Source of the DNA: Deltaproteobacteria bacterium
Lineage (GTDB): Bacteria; Myxococcota_A; UBA9160; SMWR01
Reading direction: 5' to 3'
Length of the DNA stretch: 64,000 bases
NCBI GenBank assembly: GCA_019310965.1
Contig: JAFDDG010000011.1
Location: 61,007 to 125,006, forward strand
Within the stretch, counting starts at the first letter, position 1. Each line of letters begins with the position of its first letter. Positions 1 to 7,431 of this stretch are shown here, in pieces. The position numbers and the translations under genes are program-made. Under the pieces are notes generated by a model. It was not told where the DNA came from, ran no database searches, and saw only the letters and a list, made by a program, of their open reading frames with translations.

Positions 1-2
1 CG

Positions 3-539
3 CGGGTGCTCTCGGGCCGGCTGCGCGAGCTGGTTTCGATAGGCCTCGTAGAGACCCAGAGTATGGGATCACGTTCGCTTTACGCCCTCACCGAGCAGGG
101 GCGCTCGCTCGAGGCCGTCGTGGTGGCGATTGGACGTTGGTGGATTCAGCGCGGTCTCCAGCTGCTCGGTGTCGACGGGCGCCGCTTCACCGAGACCTCG
201 GCGCAGTCGGTGATCGAGTCGCTGCCATTCATGGTTCGCGAAGAGCGCGCGCGAGGCGTGGATCTCACTTTCGAGATCCGCCTGGAAGGGCCGGGTGGCG
301 GTGTCTGGAGTGTGCGCGTGCACGACGGCACCTGCAGCGTGAGCCCCGGCTTCGCGGAGGGCGCCGACGTCCGCTACACGGCCGACGCCCCGGTCTGGTG
401 CGGCGTGGCTCTCGGACTCGTCGACGCTCGGGAGACCTTCCGGCGCGGACTCATGACCAAGGAGGGCGGGCGAGCCGCTCTCGACCACTTCTTCCATCAG
501 GTGCCGTCTGCAGAGACGAGCGAGGAGACGACAAGGTGA
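3..539 (+). CDS. HxlR-type winged-helix regulator with C-terminal SCP2-like domain (5' partial)
   Basis: The reading frame is open to the left edge, so the N-terminus is missing. The first residues (RVLSGRLRELVSIGLV) match the recognition-helix and wing region of HxlR-family winged-helix regulators, and 'SLYALTEQGRSLEAV' is the usual end of that domain. The remaining ~110 residues look like an SCP2 sterol-carrier-type fold, a fusion seen in actinobacterial and proteobacterial HxlR proteins. It probably represses or activates the acyl-CoA dehydrogenase genes behind it, because its TGA overlaps the GTG of the next gene (GTGA) and the two are translationally coupled. The ligand is unknown; a lipid or acyl-CoA is an inference from the SCP2-like domain. 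Confidence 0.8.
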   Translation, partial: RVLSGRLRELVSIGLVETQSMGSRSLYALTEQGRSLEAVVVAIGRWWIQRGLQLLGVDGRRFTETSAQSVIESLPFMVREERARGVDLTFEIRLEGPGGGVWSVRVHDGTCSVSPGFAEGADVRYTADAPVWCGVALGLVDARETFRRGLMTKEGGRAALDHFFHQVPSAETSEETTR

Positions 540-1633
540 TTTCGTTCGAGCCCAGCGAAGAACAGCAGGTCGTGCGCGAGGCGATGCACGAGTTTGCGGA
601 GCAGGTGTTGCGGCCCGCGTCGCGCGAGGCGGACGAGGCCTCCGCGCTGCCCGATGCGGTCCTGGCACAGCTCCACGAGCTGGGTCTCGTGGCAACACAG
701 CTCCCCGAGGCGTTTGGCGGCGGCGGCGAGCAGCGCTCGCCCCTCACCAACGCGATCCTGTTGGATGAGCTCGCCTGGGGCGACGCCGCGTTCGCCATGG
801 CGGCTCTGGCGCCGGCGGCCTTCGCCTTTGCCGTGGCCGATCAGGGCACGCAGGACCAGCAGGCCGAGTGGCTGCCGCGCTTCTGCGGCGAGAAACCCTA
901 CGCGGCGGCGTTGGCTCTGGTGGAGCCCAGCCCGCTCTTCGATGTCAACCGCCTGCGCACCGTCGCCGAGCCGAAAGGCGACGACGGCTTTGTTCTCTCC
1001 GGCGCCAAGAGCTGCGTGCCCCTGGGCGATCGCGCCGAGGCCTTCCTGGTAATCGCGCGCAACAACGGCGCTCGCGACGCCTTCATCCTGCCTCGCGACG
1101 CCGCGGGCCTCAGCATCTCGGAGACCGAGAAGAATCTCGGCTTGAAGGCCTTGCCGACGGTCACCCTCGAACTCGAGCGGGTGGAGGTGCCGGCCGCGGC
1201 ACGTCTCGGAGGTTCCGATGGCTGCGACGTGCAACAGCTCGTCGATCGTGCGCGCGTCGCCAAGGCGGCCGTGTTGACGGGGCTGTCTCGTGCGGTGCTC
1301 GACTACAGCGTGCCCTACGCAAAGGATCGGCGCGCCTTCGATCAGGCCATTGCCCAGAAACAGGCCATTGCCTTCCGCATTGCCGACATGCGCATCGAGA
1401 TCGACGCCCAGCGCTGGCTCAGCTGGAAGGCCGCGGCGGATCTCGAATACGGGCGCCCGGCGACGAAGTCTGCGCATCACGCGGGCGCCTATGCGGCGGA
1501 GAAGGCCATGTGGATCGCCGACAACGGCGTGCAGGTGCTCGGCGGCCACGGCTTCATCCGCGAGCATCCGGTCGAGCTCTGGTACCGCAACGCCCGCACC
1601 CTCGGAGTGCTCGAAGGCATGCTTTCCGTCTAG
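536..1633 (+). CDS. acyl-CoA dehydrogenase family protein
   Basis: 365 residues from a GTG that overlaps the preceding stop by 4 bases. It is a flavoprotein expected to oxidise an acyl-CoA to the 2-enoyl-CoA. The N-terminal helical domain starts 'EEQQVVREAMHEFAEQV'. The C-terminal domain has the family signature 'NGVQVLGGHGFIREHPVE' and ends 'LWYRNARTLGVLEGMLSV'. The usual 'IYEGTSEIQ' tail is replaced by the short 'VLEG' ending, so the active-site glutamate position is less certain than in the next gene. It is paired with a second acyl-CoA dehydrogenase, so the two may form a heteromeric enzyme or act in one degradation pathway. Substrate unknown. Confidence 0.88.
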   Translation: MISFEPSEEQQVVREAMHEFAEQVLRPASREADEASALPDAVLAQLHELGLVATQLPEAFGGGGEQRSPLTNAILLDELAWGDAAFAMAALAPAAFAFAVADQGTQDQQAEWLPRFCGEKPYAAALALVEPSPLFDVNRLRTVAEPKGDDGFVLSGAKSCVPLGDRAEAFLVIARNNGARDAFILPRDAAGLSISETEKNLGLKALPTVTLELERVEVPAAARLGGSDGCDVQQLVDRARVAKAAVLTGLSRAVLDYSVPYAKDRRAFDQAIAQKQAIAFRIADMRIEIDAQRWLSWKAAADLEYGRPATKSAHHAGAYAAEKAMWIADNGVQVLGGHGFIREHPVELWYRNARTLGVLEGMLSV

Positions 1634-1709
1634 CGGGATAAGAAGAACTGGGCCGCTGCAAAGCAGAAGGCCCGGCTCGGCCCAACGGGCAGACCCAGGA
1701 GTCCCTCTG

Positions 1710-2891
1710 ATGATCGATTTCGAGCTCTCCCAACGCGACCGCAACATTCTCGATCAGGTGCGCCAGCAATCGCTGGTCTGCCGCCAATATGCGCGCCACT
1801 ACGACGAGAACGAACACGAGTTCCCGCCGGACGTGCTGCCGGAGGCCGCCGACTTTCCCGAACTCGCCGGCGAGATGCTCAGGCGCGAGGAGGGCGACAG
1901 CGGCTTGGGCGTGCTCGGCCTGCTGGTGACCATGGGGGAGCACTGGGGCGACTACTCGGTGCGCATTCGCCGACCGAAGGGCACCGCCCTCGGCAACGCG
2001 GCGTTGCGCGCTTCCGGCACCCCGGAGCAACGCGAGAAATGGCGCTCGCTGACTCTCGCCATGGCGATCACCGAGCCGGGCTGCGGCTCGGATCCGTCCC
2101 AGGTGCAGACCACGGCGGTGCTCGACGAAGGGAGCGACGAGTGGGTGATCAACGGCGAGAAGATCTTCGTCACCGCCGGCTGCCGGGCGGAAGGCGTGGT
2201 GCTCTGGGCGACTCTCGACAGGAGTGCGGGTCGCGCCGGCATCAAGTCGTTCCTGGTGGAGAAGGGCACGCCCGGCTTCGTCGTTTCGCAGAAGGAGAAG
2301 AAGCTCGGCATCCGTGCCGATGACACCGCGGCCTACGTCTTCAACGACTGCCGCATTCCGCGCGGCAACCTGCTGGGCGGCAAGGAGGAGATTCCGAAGG
2401 CGGGCTCCGGCGGCTTCAAGGGCGTGATGAAGACCTTCAACATGACGCGTCCGTTGGTGGCGGCCATCGGTCTCGGCATGGGCGAGGCGGCTCTCGATTT
2501 TACCCGCGAGCACCTGGAAGACTGCGGCGTCGACCTCGGCTACGGCGGAGCGGCCTCCGGGCAATCCGCCGCCGCCGAAAAATTCCAGCGGCTCGAGGCC
2601 ATCTACGAGGCGGCAAAGCTCACCATCCTGCGCGCCGCGTGGCTTGCCGATGCCGGGCAGCCCAACAACCTCGAGTCGTCGTTGTGCAAGGCCAAGACCG
2701 GCGCAGCGGTGCGTGAGATCACGCAGGGCTGCATCGAGATCCTGGGCCCGCTCGCGATCTCACGGGATCACCTGCTCGAGAAGTGGTTCCGCGACGTTCG
2801 CATCACCGATATCTACGAGGGCACTGGAGAGATCCAGCGCATGATCATCGCGCGCACTCTCTTCGGCTACACCCGGGCAGACCTCAGCTAG
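1710..2891 (+). CDS. acyl-CoA dehydrogenase
   Basis: 393 residues. The ATG is preceded by an AGGAG at 1697-1701. Family signatures include 'AITEPGCGSDPSQVQT' (flavin-binding middle domain), 'VINGEKIFVTAGCRAEGVV' and the C-terminal 'RITDIYEGTGEIQRMII', whose Glu in 'YEG' is the usual catalytic base. The full acyl-CoA dehydrogenase fold is present. It follows the first dehydrogenase by 76 bases on the same strand, and a quinone oxidoreductase lies behind it, suggesting one transcript for acyl-CoA oxidation. I chose this ATG rather than upstream in-frame starts because the protein then begins with the standard 'FELSQRDRNILDQVRQ' helix. Confidence 0.93.
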   Translation: MIDFELSQRDRNILDQVRQQSLVCRQYARHYDENEHEFPPDVLPEAADFPELAGEMLRREEGDSGLGVLGLLVTMGEHWGDYSVRIRRPKGTALGNAALRASGTPEQREKWRSLTLAMAITEPGCGSDPSQVQTTAVLDEGSDEWVINGEKIFVTAGCRAEGVVLWATLDRSAGRAGIKSFLVEKGTPGFVVSQKEKKLGIRADDTAAYVFNDCRIPRGNLLGGKEEIPKAGSGGFKGVMKTFNMTRPLVAAIGLGMGEAALDFTREHLEDCGVDLGYGGAASGQSAAAEKFQRLEAIYEAAKLTILRAAWLADAGQPNNLESSLCKAKTGAAVREITQGCIEILGPLAISRDHLLEKWFRDVRITDIYEGTGEIQRMIIARTLFGYTRADLS

Positions 2892-2956
2892 GAGCCCGGC
2901 TGCCGGGGGATCGTTCGCCGACGCGCGCGGCGCTCGTGCGCGGTAGGCTCTGCGCC

Positions 2957-3940
2957 GTGCAGGTGATCCTCGTCGACACGTCTGGAGAGAAACCGGTTCT
3001 GCGTGTGGGCGAGGCGCCGTCGCCGCAGCTCGAGCCCGGCGCGCTTCGGCTGCGCGTCGCGGCGACGGCGGTGAACCGCGCTGACCTGCTACAGGCGCGC
3101 GGCCTGTATCCGCCGCCGCCTGGTGCGTCTGAGATCCTGGGCCTCGAATGCTCGGGCGAAGTGCTCGAGGTGGGGGAAGGCGTCACGGGCTGGAGCCCGG
3201 GCGACCGCGCCATGGCCCTGCTCTCCGGCGGTGGCTACGCGAGCGAGGTCGTCGTCGACGCCGGCTCTGCGCTGCCCGTGCCGGATGCCTGGTCCCTCGA
3301 AGCCGCCGCGGCCGTGCCCGAGGTGTTTCTCACCGTCTTTCTCAATGTCTTTCAGCTCGCCGCGCTGCCCGAGGCGGGCAGCGTGCTGGTACACGGCGGC
3401 GGCTCGGGCATCGGCACCGCGACGATTCAGCTGGTGAGGGCGGCGGGGGGCAGGACGATCGTGACGGCCGGCTCGGACGAGAAATGCGCGCGTTGCCGAG
3501 AGCTCGGCGCGGATGTCGCCGTCAACTACAACGACGGTGACTTCCTGGACGCCTGTCGCGAGGCCACCGTCGGCGTCGGCGTCGACGTGGTCCTCGACTC
3601 GATCGGTGCGCCGTACCTCGGGCAGAACCTGGCATCCCTCGCGGTGGGCGGTCGCCTCGTGTTGATCGGGTTGATGGGCGGCGCCAAGTCGGAGATCAAC
3701 CTGGGGCTCTTGCTGACGAAGCGTCTCTCGGTCATCGGTTCGACCTTGCGTGCGCGGCCGGTGGAGGAGAAGGCGCGCATCGTGGCGGCCTTCGCCGAGC
3801 GCTTCGGAGCGGCACTCGAGAGCGGAACCATCGGCCCGGTGGTGGATCGAGTGCTGCCCCTCGCCGAGGCCGAGCAAGCCCATCGGGTGGTCGAGGCCAG
3901 CCGCCACTTTGGCAAGGTCGTGCTTTCGATCTCCTCGTAA
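2957..3940 (+). CDS. NAD(P)H:quinone oxidoreductase, PIG3/Qor (zinc-independent MDR) family
   Basis: 327 residues from GTG. It is a medium-chain reductase without zinc ligands. The GroES-like N-terminal half contains 'TAVNRADLLQARGLYPPPPG', typical of the PIG3 group, and the NAD(P)-binding Rossmann half has 'VLVHGGGSGIGTATIQL'. The family reduces quinones or enones with NADPH in the cytosol. It sits 65 bases after the acyl-CoA dehydrogenase and could recycle an electron acceptor or reduce a pathway intermediate. The GTG was preferred because the upstream frame has no family homology. Confidence 0.92.
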   Translation: MQVILVDTSGEKPVLRVGEAPSPQLEPGALRLRVAATAVNRADLLQARGLYPPPPGASEILGLECSGEVLEVGEGVTGWSPGDRAMALLSGGGYASEVVVDAGSALPVPDAWSLEAAAAVPEVFLTVFLNVFQLAALPEAGSVLVHGGGSGIGTATIQLVRAAGGRTIVTAGSDEKCARCRELGADVAVNYNDGDFLDACREATVGVGVDVVLDSIGAPYLGQNLASLAVGGRLVLIGLMGGAKSEINLGLLLTKRLSVIGSTLRARPVEEKARIVAAFAERFGAALESGTIGPVVDRVLPLAEAEQAHRVVEASRHFGKVVLSISS

Positions 3941-4034
3941 TGGCTGGGCTTTTCGCGTCCCAATTGAATCTTCCAGCTTTTCTCTAAAGCCCCCGAGCCA
4001 GGCCTCCGATGCGCTCTGGTGAGGGGGGCGATCA

Positions 4035-4571
4035 ATGCAGGCGCGTATGCTCTGCACGGATTGCGGCGTCACGGCTCATGCCGACACGCTGCTCGAGGGT
4101 TCCGATCGGATCGAGGCGGCCGCCTGGGTGCTGGGGGCTGCTGTCGGCTGGCTCTACTGCGCGAGGCGCCACTGGTTGCGCACGAAAGTGTGTGCCGCTT
4201 GCGGCAGCTGTGCGCTGGTGCGCGAGGCCTGGGCTGCAGCTGCGGTCGCGCGGCCGTTCTCGGTGGAGCCGCGCGTGATTGCGCGCGGCGCGAGCGTCGC
4301 CTGGCCTCGGCGCTTGAGCTCACCGCGGGATCGCCTGCGTGCAGGTGCACCGGCCGCTGTGCTGGTGGTGCTGTTCGCGCTCGCCGCCGCTGCGGCCGCT
4401 CTTGCCGGAGTGCCGCTGCGGCTCTTCGGTGTGGTCGGGCTTGCGTGGAGTGTCTCCGCGACGCTCTGGGCGATTCTCGCATGCCTGCGTCGGTATCTCG
4501 CATTCCCGCGGGCCGACGGAAGCCGCGCCTGGGATGCGCACGGGCGGCGGCTGCGCATCGAGATCGTCTGA
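4035..4571 (+). CDS. zinc-ribbon-like membrane protein of unknown function
   Basis: 178 residues, not recognised as a named family. A strong GAGGGGGG ribosome site (4021-4028) precedes the ATG. The N-terminus has 'CTDC' and, about 40 residues on, 'CAAC', forming a possible four-cysteine zinc site. Residues ~115-155 are two hydrophobic stretches (AAVLVVLFALAAAAAALAG and a second one), so the protein is probably anchored in the inner membrane. It stands alone, with short spacers on both sides. Function unknown. Confidence 0.6.
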   Translation: MQARMLCTDCGVTAHADTLLEGSDRIEAAAWVLGAAVGWLYCARRHWLRTKVCAACGSCALVREAWAAAAVARPFSVEPRVIARGASVAWPRRLSSPRDRLRAGAPAAVLVVLFALAAAAAALAGVPLRLFGVVGLAWSVSATLWAILACLRRYLAFPRADGSRAWDAHGRRLRIEIV

Positions 4572-4617
4572 ATCGCGCAGCTTCGCTTTTGGGAAGGCCT
4601 GCGGGTATGCTGCTCAG

Positions 4618-4920
4618 GTGAGGGCCCCCGAGCTTGCCAGCTATCAGCGTCGCTTCCTGCGCAGCCAGGCGCACCCATTGCGTCCGCTGGTGCAGGTCGG
4701 GGAGGGTGGCCTGAGTGCATCGTTGCTCGGCGCCCTGGAAGAGGCGCTGCGAGATCACGAGCTGGTGAAGGTGCGCCTGCGCGAGCCCCAGGACAAGAAA
4801 GCGGCCGCCCGGGAGCTTGCTGAGGCCAGCCGATCGGCGTTGTGTGGCGTGGTCGGGCACACGGTGATCCTATACCGCCCCCACCCCGAAGAGCCGCAGA
4901 TCGAGCTGCCCACGCGCTGA
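4618..4920 (+). CDS. YhbY family RNA-binding protein (CRM domain)
   Basis: 100 residues from GTG. The single CRM domain begins 'LRSQAHPLRPLVQVGEGGL' and contains 'DHELVKVRL' and 'VVGHTVILYRP', all typical of YhbY, which binds precursor 50S subunits. It is of normal family length. It lies 46 bases after the membrane protein and 100 bases before ndk. The short upstream ATG at 4606 runs into a stop within five codons, so GTG 4618 is the better start. Confidence 0.88.
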   Translation: MRAPELASYQRRFLRSQAHPLRPLVQVGEGGLSASLLGALEEALRDHELVKVRLREPQDKKAAARELAEASRSALCGVVGHTVILYRPHPEEPQIELPTR

Positions 4921-5020
4921 GTGCCGCTCGCCCGAGGTGGCGGCCCGCGCCTGACCCCGGCTACGCTGCGCCTCTTCCCGACCCCATCCCCAGCGACGAA
5001 TTTCGGAGGTAATCGGTGCA

Positions 5021-5464
5021 ATGGCCGATGTGCAGCGCACCCTGGCGATCGTGAAGCCCGACGCGGCGGGCAAGCCCGGCGTGGCCGGACAGATCCTGGC
5101 CCGCATCGAGGAGAGCGGGCTCGGCATCGTGGGCCTCAAGAAGATCCAGCTCAGCGACGAGGACGCCTGCGGCTTCTACGCCGTCCACAAGGAGCGGCCC
5201 TTCTACGCTGAGCTGGTGAAGTTCATGACCTCCGGCCCGGTGATCGTCGCGGCCCTGGAGGGCGAGAACGCCATCCAGCGCTGGCGCGATCTGATGGGGC
5301 CGACGGATTCGACGAAGGCCGAGACGGGTACGATCCGCGGCGACTTCGGCACGGATATCGAGCGCAACGCGTCCCACGGCTCCGATGCGCCGGAGACGGC
5401 CAAGGTCGAGTTGGCCTACTTCTTCAACGCGAAGGAGATTCTGGGCCAGGTCGAAGCGCTGTAG
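5021..5464 (+). CDS. ndk: nucleoside diphosphate kinase
   Basis: 147 residues, slightly longer than the typical bacterial length. It transfers the gamma-phosphate from ATP to NDPs via a phosphohistidine. 'LAIVKPDA' is present near the N-terminus and '[10 protein letters not shown]' carries the catalytic His119. A GGAGGT ribosome site lies at 5005-5010. It is probably monocistronic, with a GC-rich hairpin just after the stop. Confidence 0.97.
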   Translation: MADVQRTLAIVKPDAAGKPGVAGQILARIEESGLGIVGLKKIQLSDEDACGFYAVHKERPFYAELVKFMTSGPVIVAALEGENAIQRWRDLMGPTDSTKAETGTIRGDFGTDIERNASHGSDAPETAKVELAYFFNAKEILGQVEAL

Positions 5465-5482
5465 GGCCTGGGGCGGGGCGAC

Positions 5483-5502
5483 ACCGGGGCCGAAGCCCCG
5501 GT
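5483..5502. terminator. GC-rich hairpin between ndk and a small minus-strand ORF
   Basis: A perfect 8-bp stem (ACCGGGGC / GCCCCGGT) closes a 4-base loop. On the plus strand the loop is CGAA; on the minus strand it is the very stable C(UUCG)G. It begins 19 bases after the ndk stop and 6 bases after the stop of the small minus-strand ORF, so it could end both transcripts. There is no T tract on either side, so termination efficiency is uncertain. Confidence 0.55.
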
Positions 5503-5507
5503 GCGGC

Positions 5508-5594
5508 TCAGGCGTAGGTGCGGGCCATCAGCAGGATCAGTCCCAGATAGCCCAGGGTCAGCCAGAGGCTGCGGTGCTTGAGAGCGCGACTCAC
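5508..5594 (-). CDS. possible 28-residue single-pass membrane protein
   Basis: On the minus strand a GTG at 5594 opens a 28-codon frame reading VSRALKHRSLW, then a hydrophobic stretch (LTLGYLGLILLMA), then RTYA and a stop. An AAGGGGG ribosome-like sequence lies about 10 bases upstream and a UUCG-capped hairpin follows the stop. The basic N-terminus plus one short membrane helix is typical of small membrane proteins. A decayed fragment of a larger membrane protein is equally possible. Confidence 0.3.
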   Translation of the reverse strand: MSRALKHRSLWLTLGYLGLILLMARTYA

Positions 5595-5754
5595 GAGGTT
5601 CTACCCCCTTCCTCGTGTGGTTACCCGCACCGCAAAAGACGCCGGTGCGAGGCGGTCACTCGATCGCGCCACTGGGAGATGACGTGCCGATCCGCATTCT
5701 TGTTTTCGTACGATCCCCCGATCACTTGAGTCTGTAGCACATGGCTGCAGACGA

Positions 5755-5774
5755 TTGGTGACCGCAGTCACCAA
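5755..5774. promoter_or_regulatory. perfect 8-bp inverted repeat upstream of the YqeY gene
   Basis: TTGGTGAC-CGCA-GTCACCAA lies 30 bases before the yqeY start. A weak -10-like TAGGAT (5776-5781) follows immediately, so the palindrome would overlap a promoter and could be an operator. It could also fold as an RNA hairpin. The rest of 5595-5804 shows nothing clear. The regulator is unknown. Confidence 0.35.
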
Positions 5775-5804
5775 ATAGGATCGCTTTTTCGAAAGGAGCG
5801 TCGC

Positions 5805-6248
5805 ATGAGTCTTCGAACCCAACTCGAATCCGACATGAAGGACGCCCTGCGCAGCCGCGATTCGCTTCGGCTCGAGACGATACGCGGCGCGCGGGGAGCG
5901 ATCCGCAACAAGGAGATCGAGGTCGGCGCGGAGCTCGACGATGCTGGCATCGTCCGCGTGCTGCGCAGCCTGGTGAAACAGCGCGTCGAGTCGATCGAGC
6001 AGTATCGGGCCGCCGGCCGCGACGAGCTGGCGGACAAGGAGACGACCGAGCGGGCCGTGCTCGAGGGCTACCTTCCCGCCGCGCCTTGCGCCGAGGACGT
6101 GGAGCGGATCGTGGCGGAGGTCATCGCCGAGGTCGGTGCCACCGGGCCCCGAGACATGGGCAAGGTGATGAAGCCGGCTCTGGAGAAGCTCGGGGATGGG
6201 GCGGACGGCAAACAGGTGAGCGAGATCGTGAAGAGGCTGCTGGCCTGA
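5805..6248 (+). CDS. GatB/YqeY domain-containing protein
   Basis: 147 residues, the normal length of free-standing YqeY proteins. It starts 'LRTQLESDMKDALRSRDSLR' and has the helical tail 'DMGKVMKPALEKLGDGADGK' typical of the family, related to the C-terminal tRNA-binding domain of GatB. The exact role is unsettled; involvement with tRNA-dependent amidotransferase activity is inferred from homology. An AAGGAG site precedes the ATG. Unlike many relatives it is not beside rpsU/dnaG/rpoD here. A dispersed repeat begins 10 bases after its stop. Confidence 0.9.
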   Translation: MSLRTQLESDMKDALRSRDSLRLETIRGARGAIRNKEIEVGAELDDAGIVRVLRSLVKQRVESIEQYRAAGRDELADKETTERAVLEGYLPAAPCAEDVERIVAEVIAEVGATGPRDMGKVMKPALEKLGDGADGKQVSEIVKRLLA

Positions 6249-6257
6249 GCCGCACGC

Positions 6258-6484
6258 CGGCCGCCCACAACCCCGTGCGAATCCGCGGCTCGCGCTGGCA
6301 CCGGTGGCGGTGCTGCCGGGCCTCACGGAGGAGCGCGCCGGGGGCGAAGGCGGTGGCGCGCGGAAGCAGAGGTGCCCCGACGCAGGCGTTTCGCATCTCC
6401 AGCGAAGGGACGAGGGGCGCCGGCGCATGAGCACGACACCGCCTTCGCCCCCGGCCCTGGCACCGCTCGTCGGCCTATTTCAGC
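6258..6484 (+). repeat. dispersed hairpin repeat, copy 1 (full length, ~227 bp)
   Basis: It aligns end to end with 51195-51420 and partly with the reverse strand of 49447-49563. The perfect 19-bp inverted arms are at 6337-6355 and 6437-6455. A 35-base core at 6410-6444 is identical in all three copies. It fills almost the whole gap between the convergent yqeY and enoyl-CoA hydratase genes, ending 4 bases from the latter's stop. I see no convincing coding frame; the short ORFs inside it recur because the DNA recurs. It may be a structured terminator-like or mobile non-autonomous repeat. Confidence 0.9.
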
Positions 6485-6487
6485 CTT

Positions 6488-7297
6488 TCAGCGGCCGCGG
6501 AAGCCCGGCCTGCGGTGCTCTCGCAGCGCCGCCAGGCCCTCGCGCACGTCCTCGCTCTCGAAACAGCGAGCCTGCTCCGAGGCCTCGAAGTCGAGCTGCT
6601 CGGTGAGCGTCGCGCCGGCGCTCTGGGCCAGGGCCCGCTTGATGCCCCGGTTGGCCAGGGGAGCCGCCCCGGCGATTGCTGCGGCCAGTTTCCGGGCTTC
6701 GGGCACAACGGCGTCGGGTTCCAGCGCCCGATTTACCAGGCCGATGCGCGCGGCTTCCTCGCCATCGAGGCTGCGCCCGCTGTAGAGGAGCTCCGCGGCG
6801 TGCGCGGGGCCCACCAAGCGCGGCAAGGTCCAGGTGGCGCCCATGCCGGGGTGCAGTCCCAGCAGCGAGAAATTGAGCCTCAGCCTGGCCTGCCGGCTGG
6901 CTAGTCGCATGTCGCAGGCCAACGCCACGCACAGTCCGGCGCCGACGGCGTGGCCGTTGACTGCTGCGATGGTGGGGCAGGGCAGCTCCCGCAGCGACAG
7001 GAAGAGCCCGTAGAAGCTGCGCATGTACTTGCGGATGTCCGCGCGCGCCTCGCCGGAAGCAGACCGTGCCGCATCCGCCTGTGCCTCGATCCAATCCAGG
7101 TCGCCGCCGGCCGAGAAGGCGCGCCCGGCGCCGGTCAGCACCACCGCGCGCAGCGATGCATCGCCCGCCAGCTGGCGAGTCTCTTCGGCGAACGCCCGGC
7201 CCATCGCCTCGGTCATGGCATTCAGCCGGTCGGGATCGTTGAAGGTGACGGTGGCGACGTCGCCCTCGCGTTCGACCTGGATCAGGGCATGCGGCAT
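6488..7297 (-). CDS. enoyl-CoA hydratase/isomerase family protein
   Basis: 269 residues starting 'PHALIQVEREGDVATVTF'. The crotonase fold is shown by 'AFSAGGDLDWI' (oxyanion-hole region) and 'PTIAAVNGHAVGAG'. The family hydrates enoyl-CoA or performs related CoA-thioester chemistry; the exact reaction cannot be assigned. The start was set here because upstream in-frame sequence is not family-like. It is transcribed divergently from the Rhs gene and convergent with yqeY. Confidence 0.9.
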   Translation of the reverse strand: MPHALIQVEREGDVATVTFNDPDRLNAMTEAMGRAFAEETRQLAGDASLRAVVLTGAGRAFSAGGDLDWIEAQADAARSASGEARADIRKYMRSFYGLFLSLRELPCPTIAAVNGHAVGAGLCVALACDMRLASRQARLRLNFSLLGLHPGMGATWTLPRLVGPAHAAELLYSGRSLDGEEAARIGLVNRALEPDAVVPEARKLAAAIAGAAPLANRGIKRALAQSAGATLTEQLDFEASEQARCFESEDVREGLAALREHRRPGFRGR

Positions 7298-7431
7298 GGC
7301 GCGGGAGCCTAGCAGGCGCGAGGTGTGCTTCACCGGGGCGGAACGCGAGTGGGCGCTTGCGGACGCTCGGGACACAGGGAGACGCTTCGTTGCAGTGCCG
7401 GTGCCTCCGAGCCGTCGTACCTCCTGGGTCC

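Noticed and set aside
497..1747. A 416-codon minus-strand frame opposite the first acyl-CoA dehydrogenase
   Set aside because: Shadow of the real gene; Arg/Ala/Gly-rich without domain signatures.
6068..6434. Similar short ORFs (e.g. peptides with APLLPRATAFAPG) inside repeat copies 1 and 3
   Set aside because: They resemble each other because the DNA is a repeat; frames are not kept in copy 2 and there is no ribosome site.
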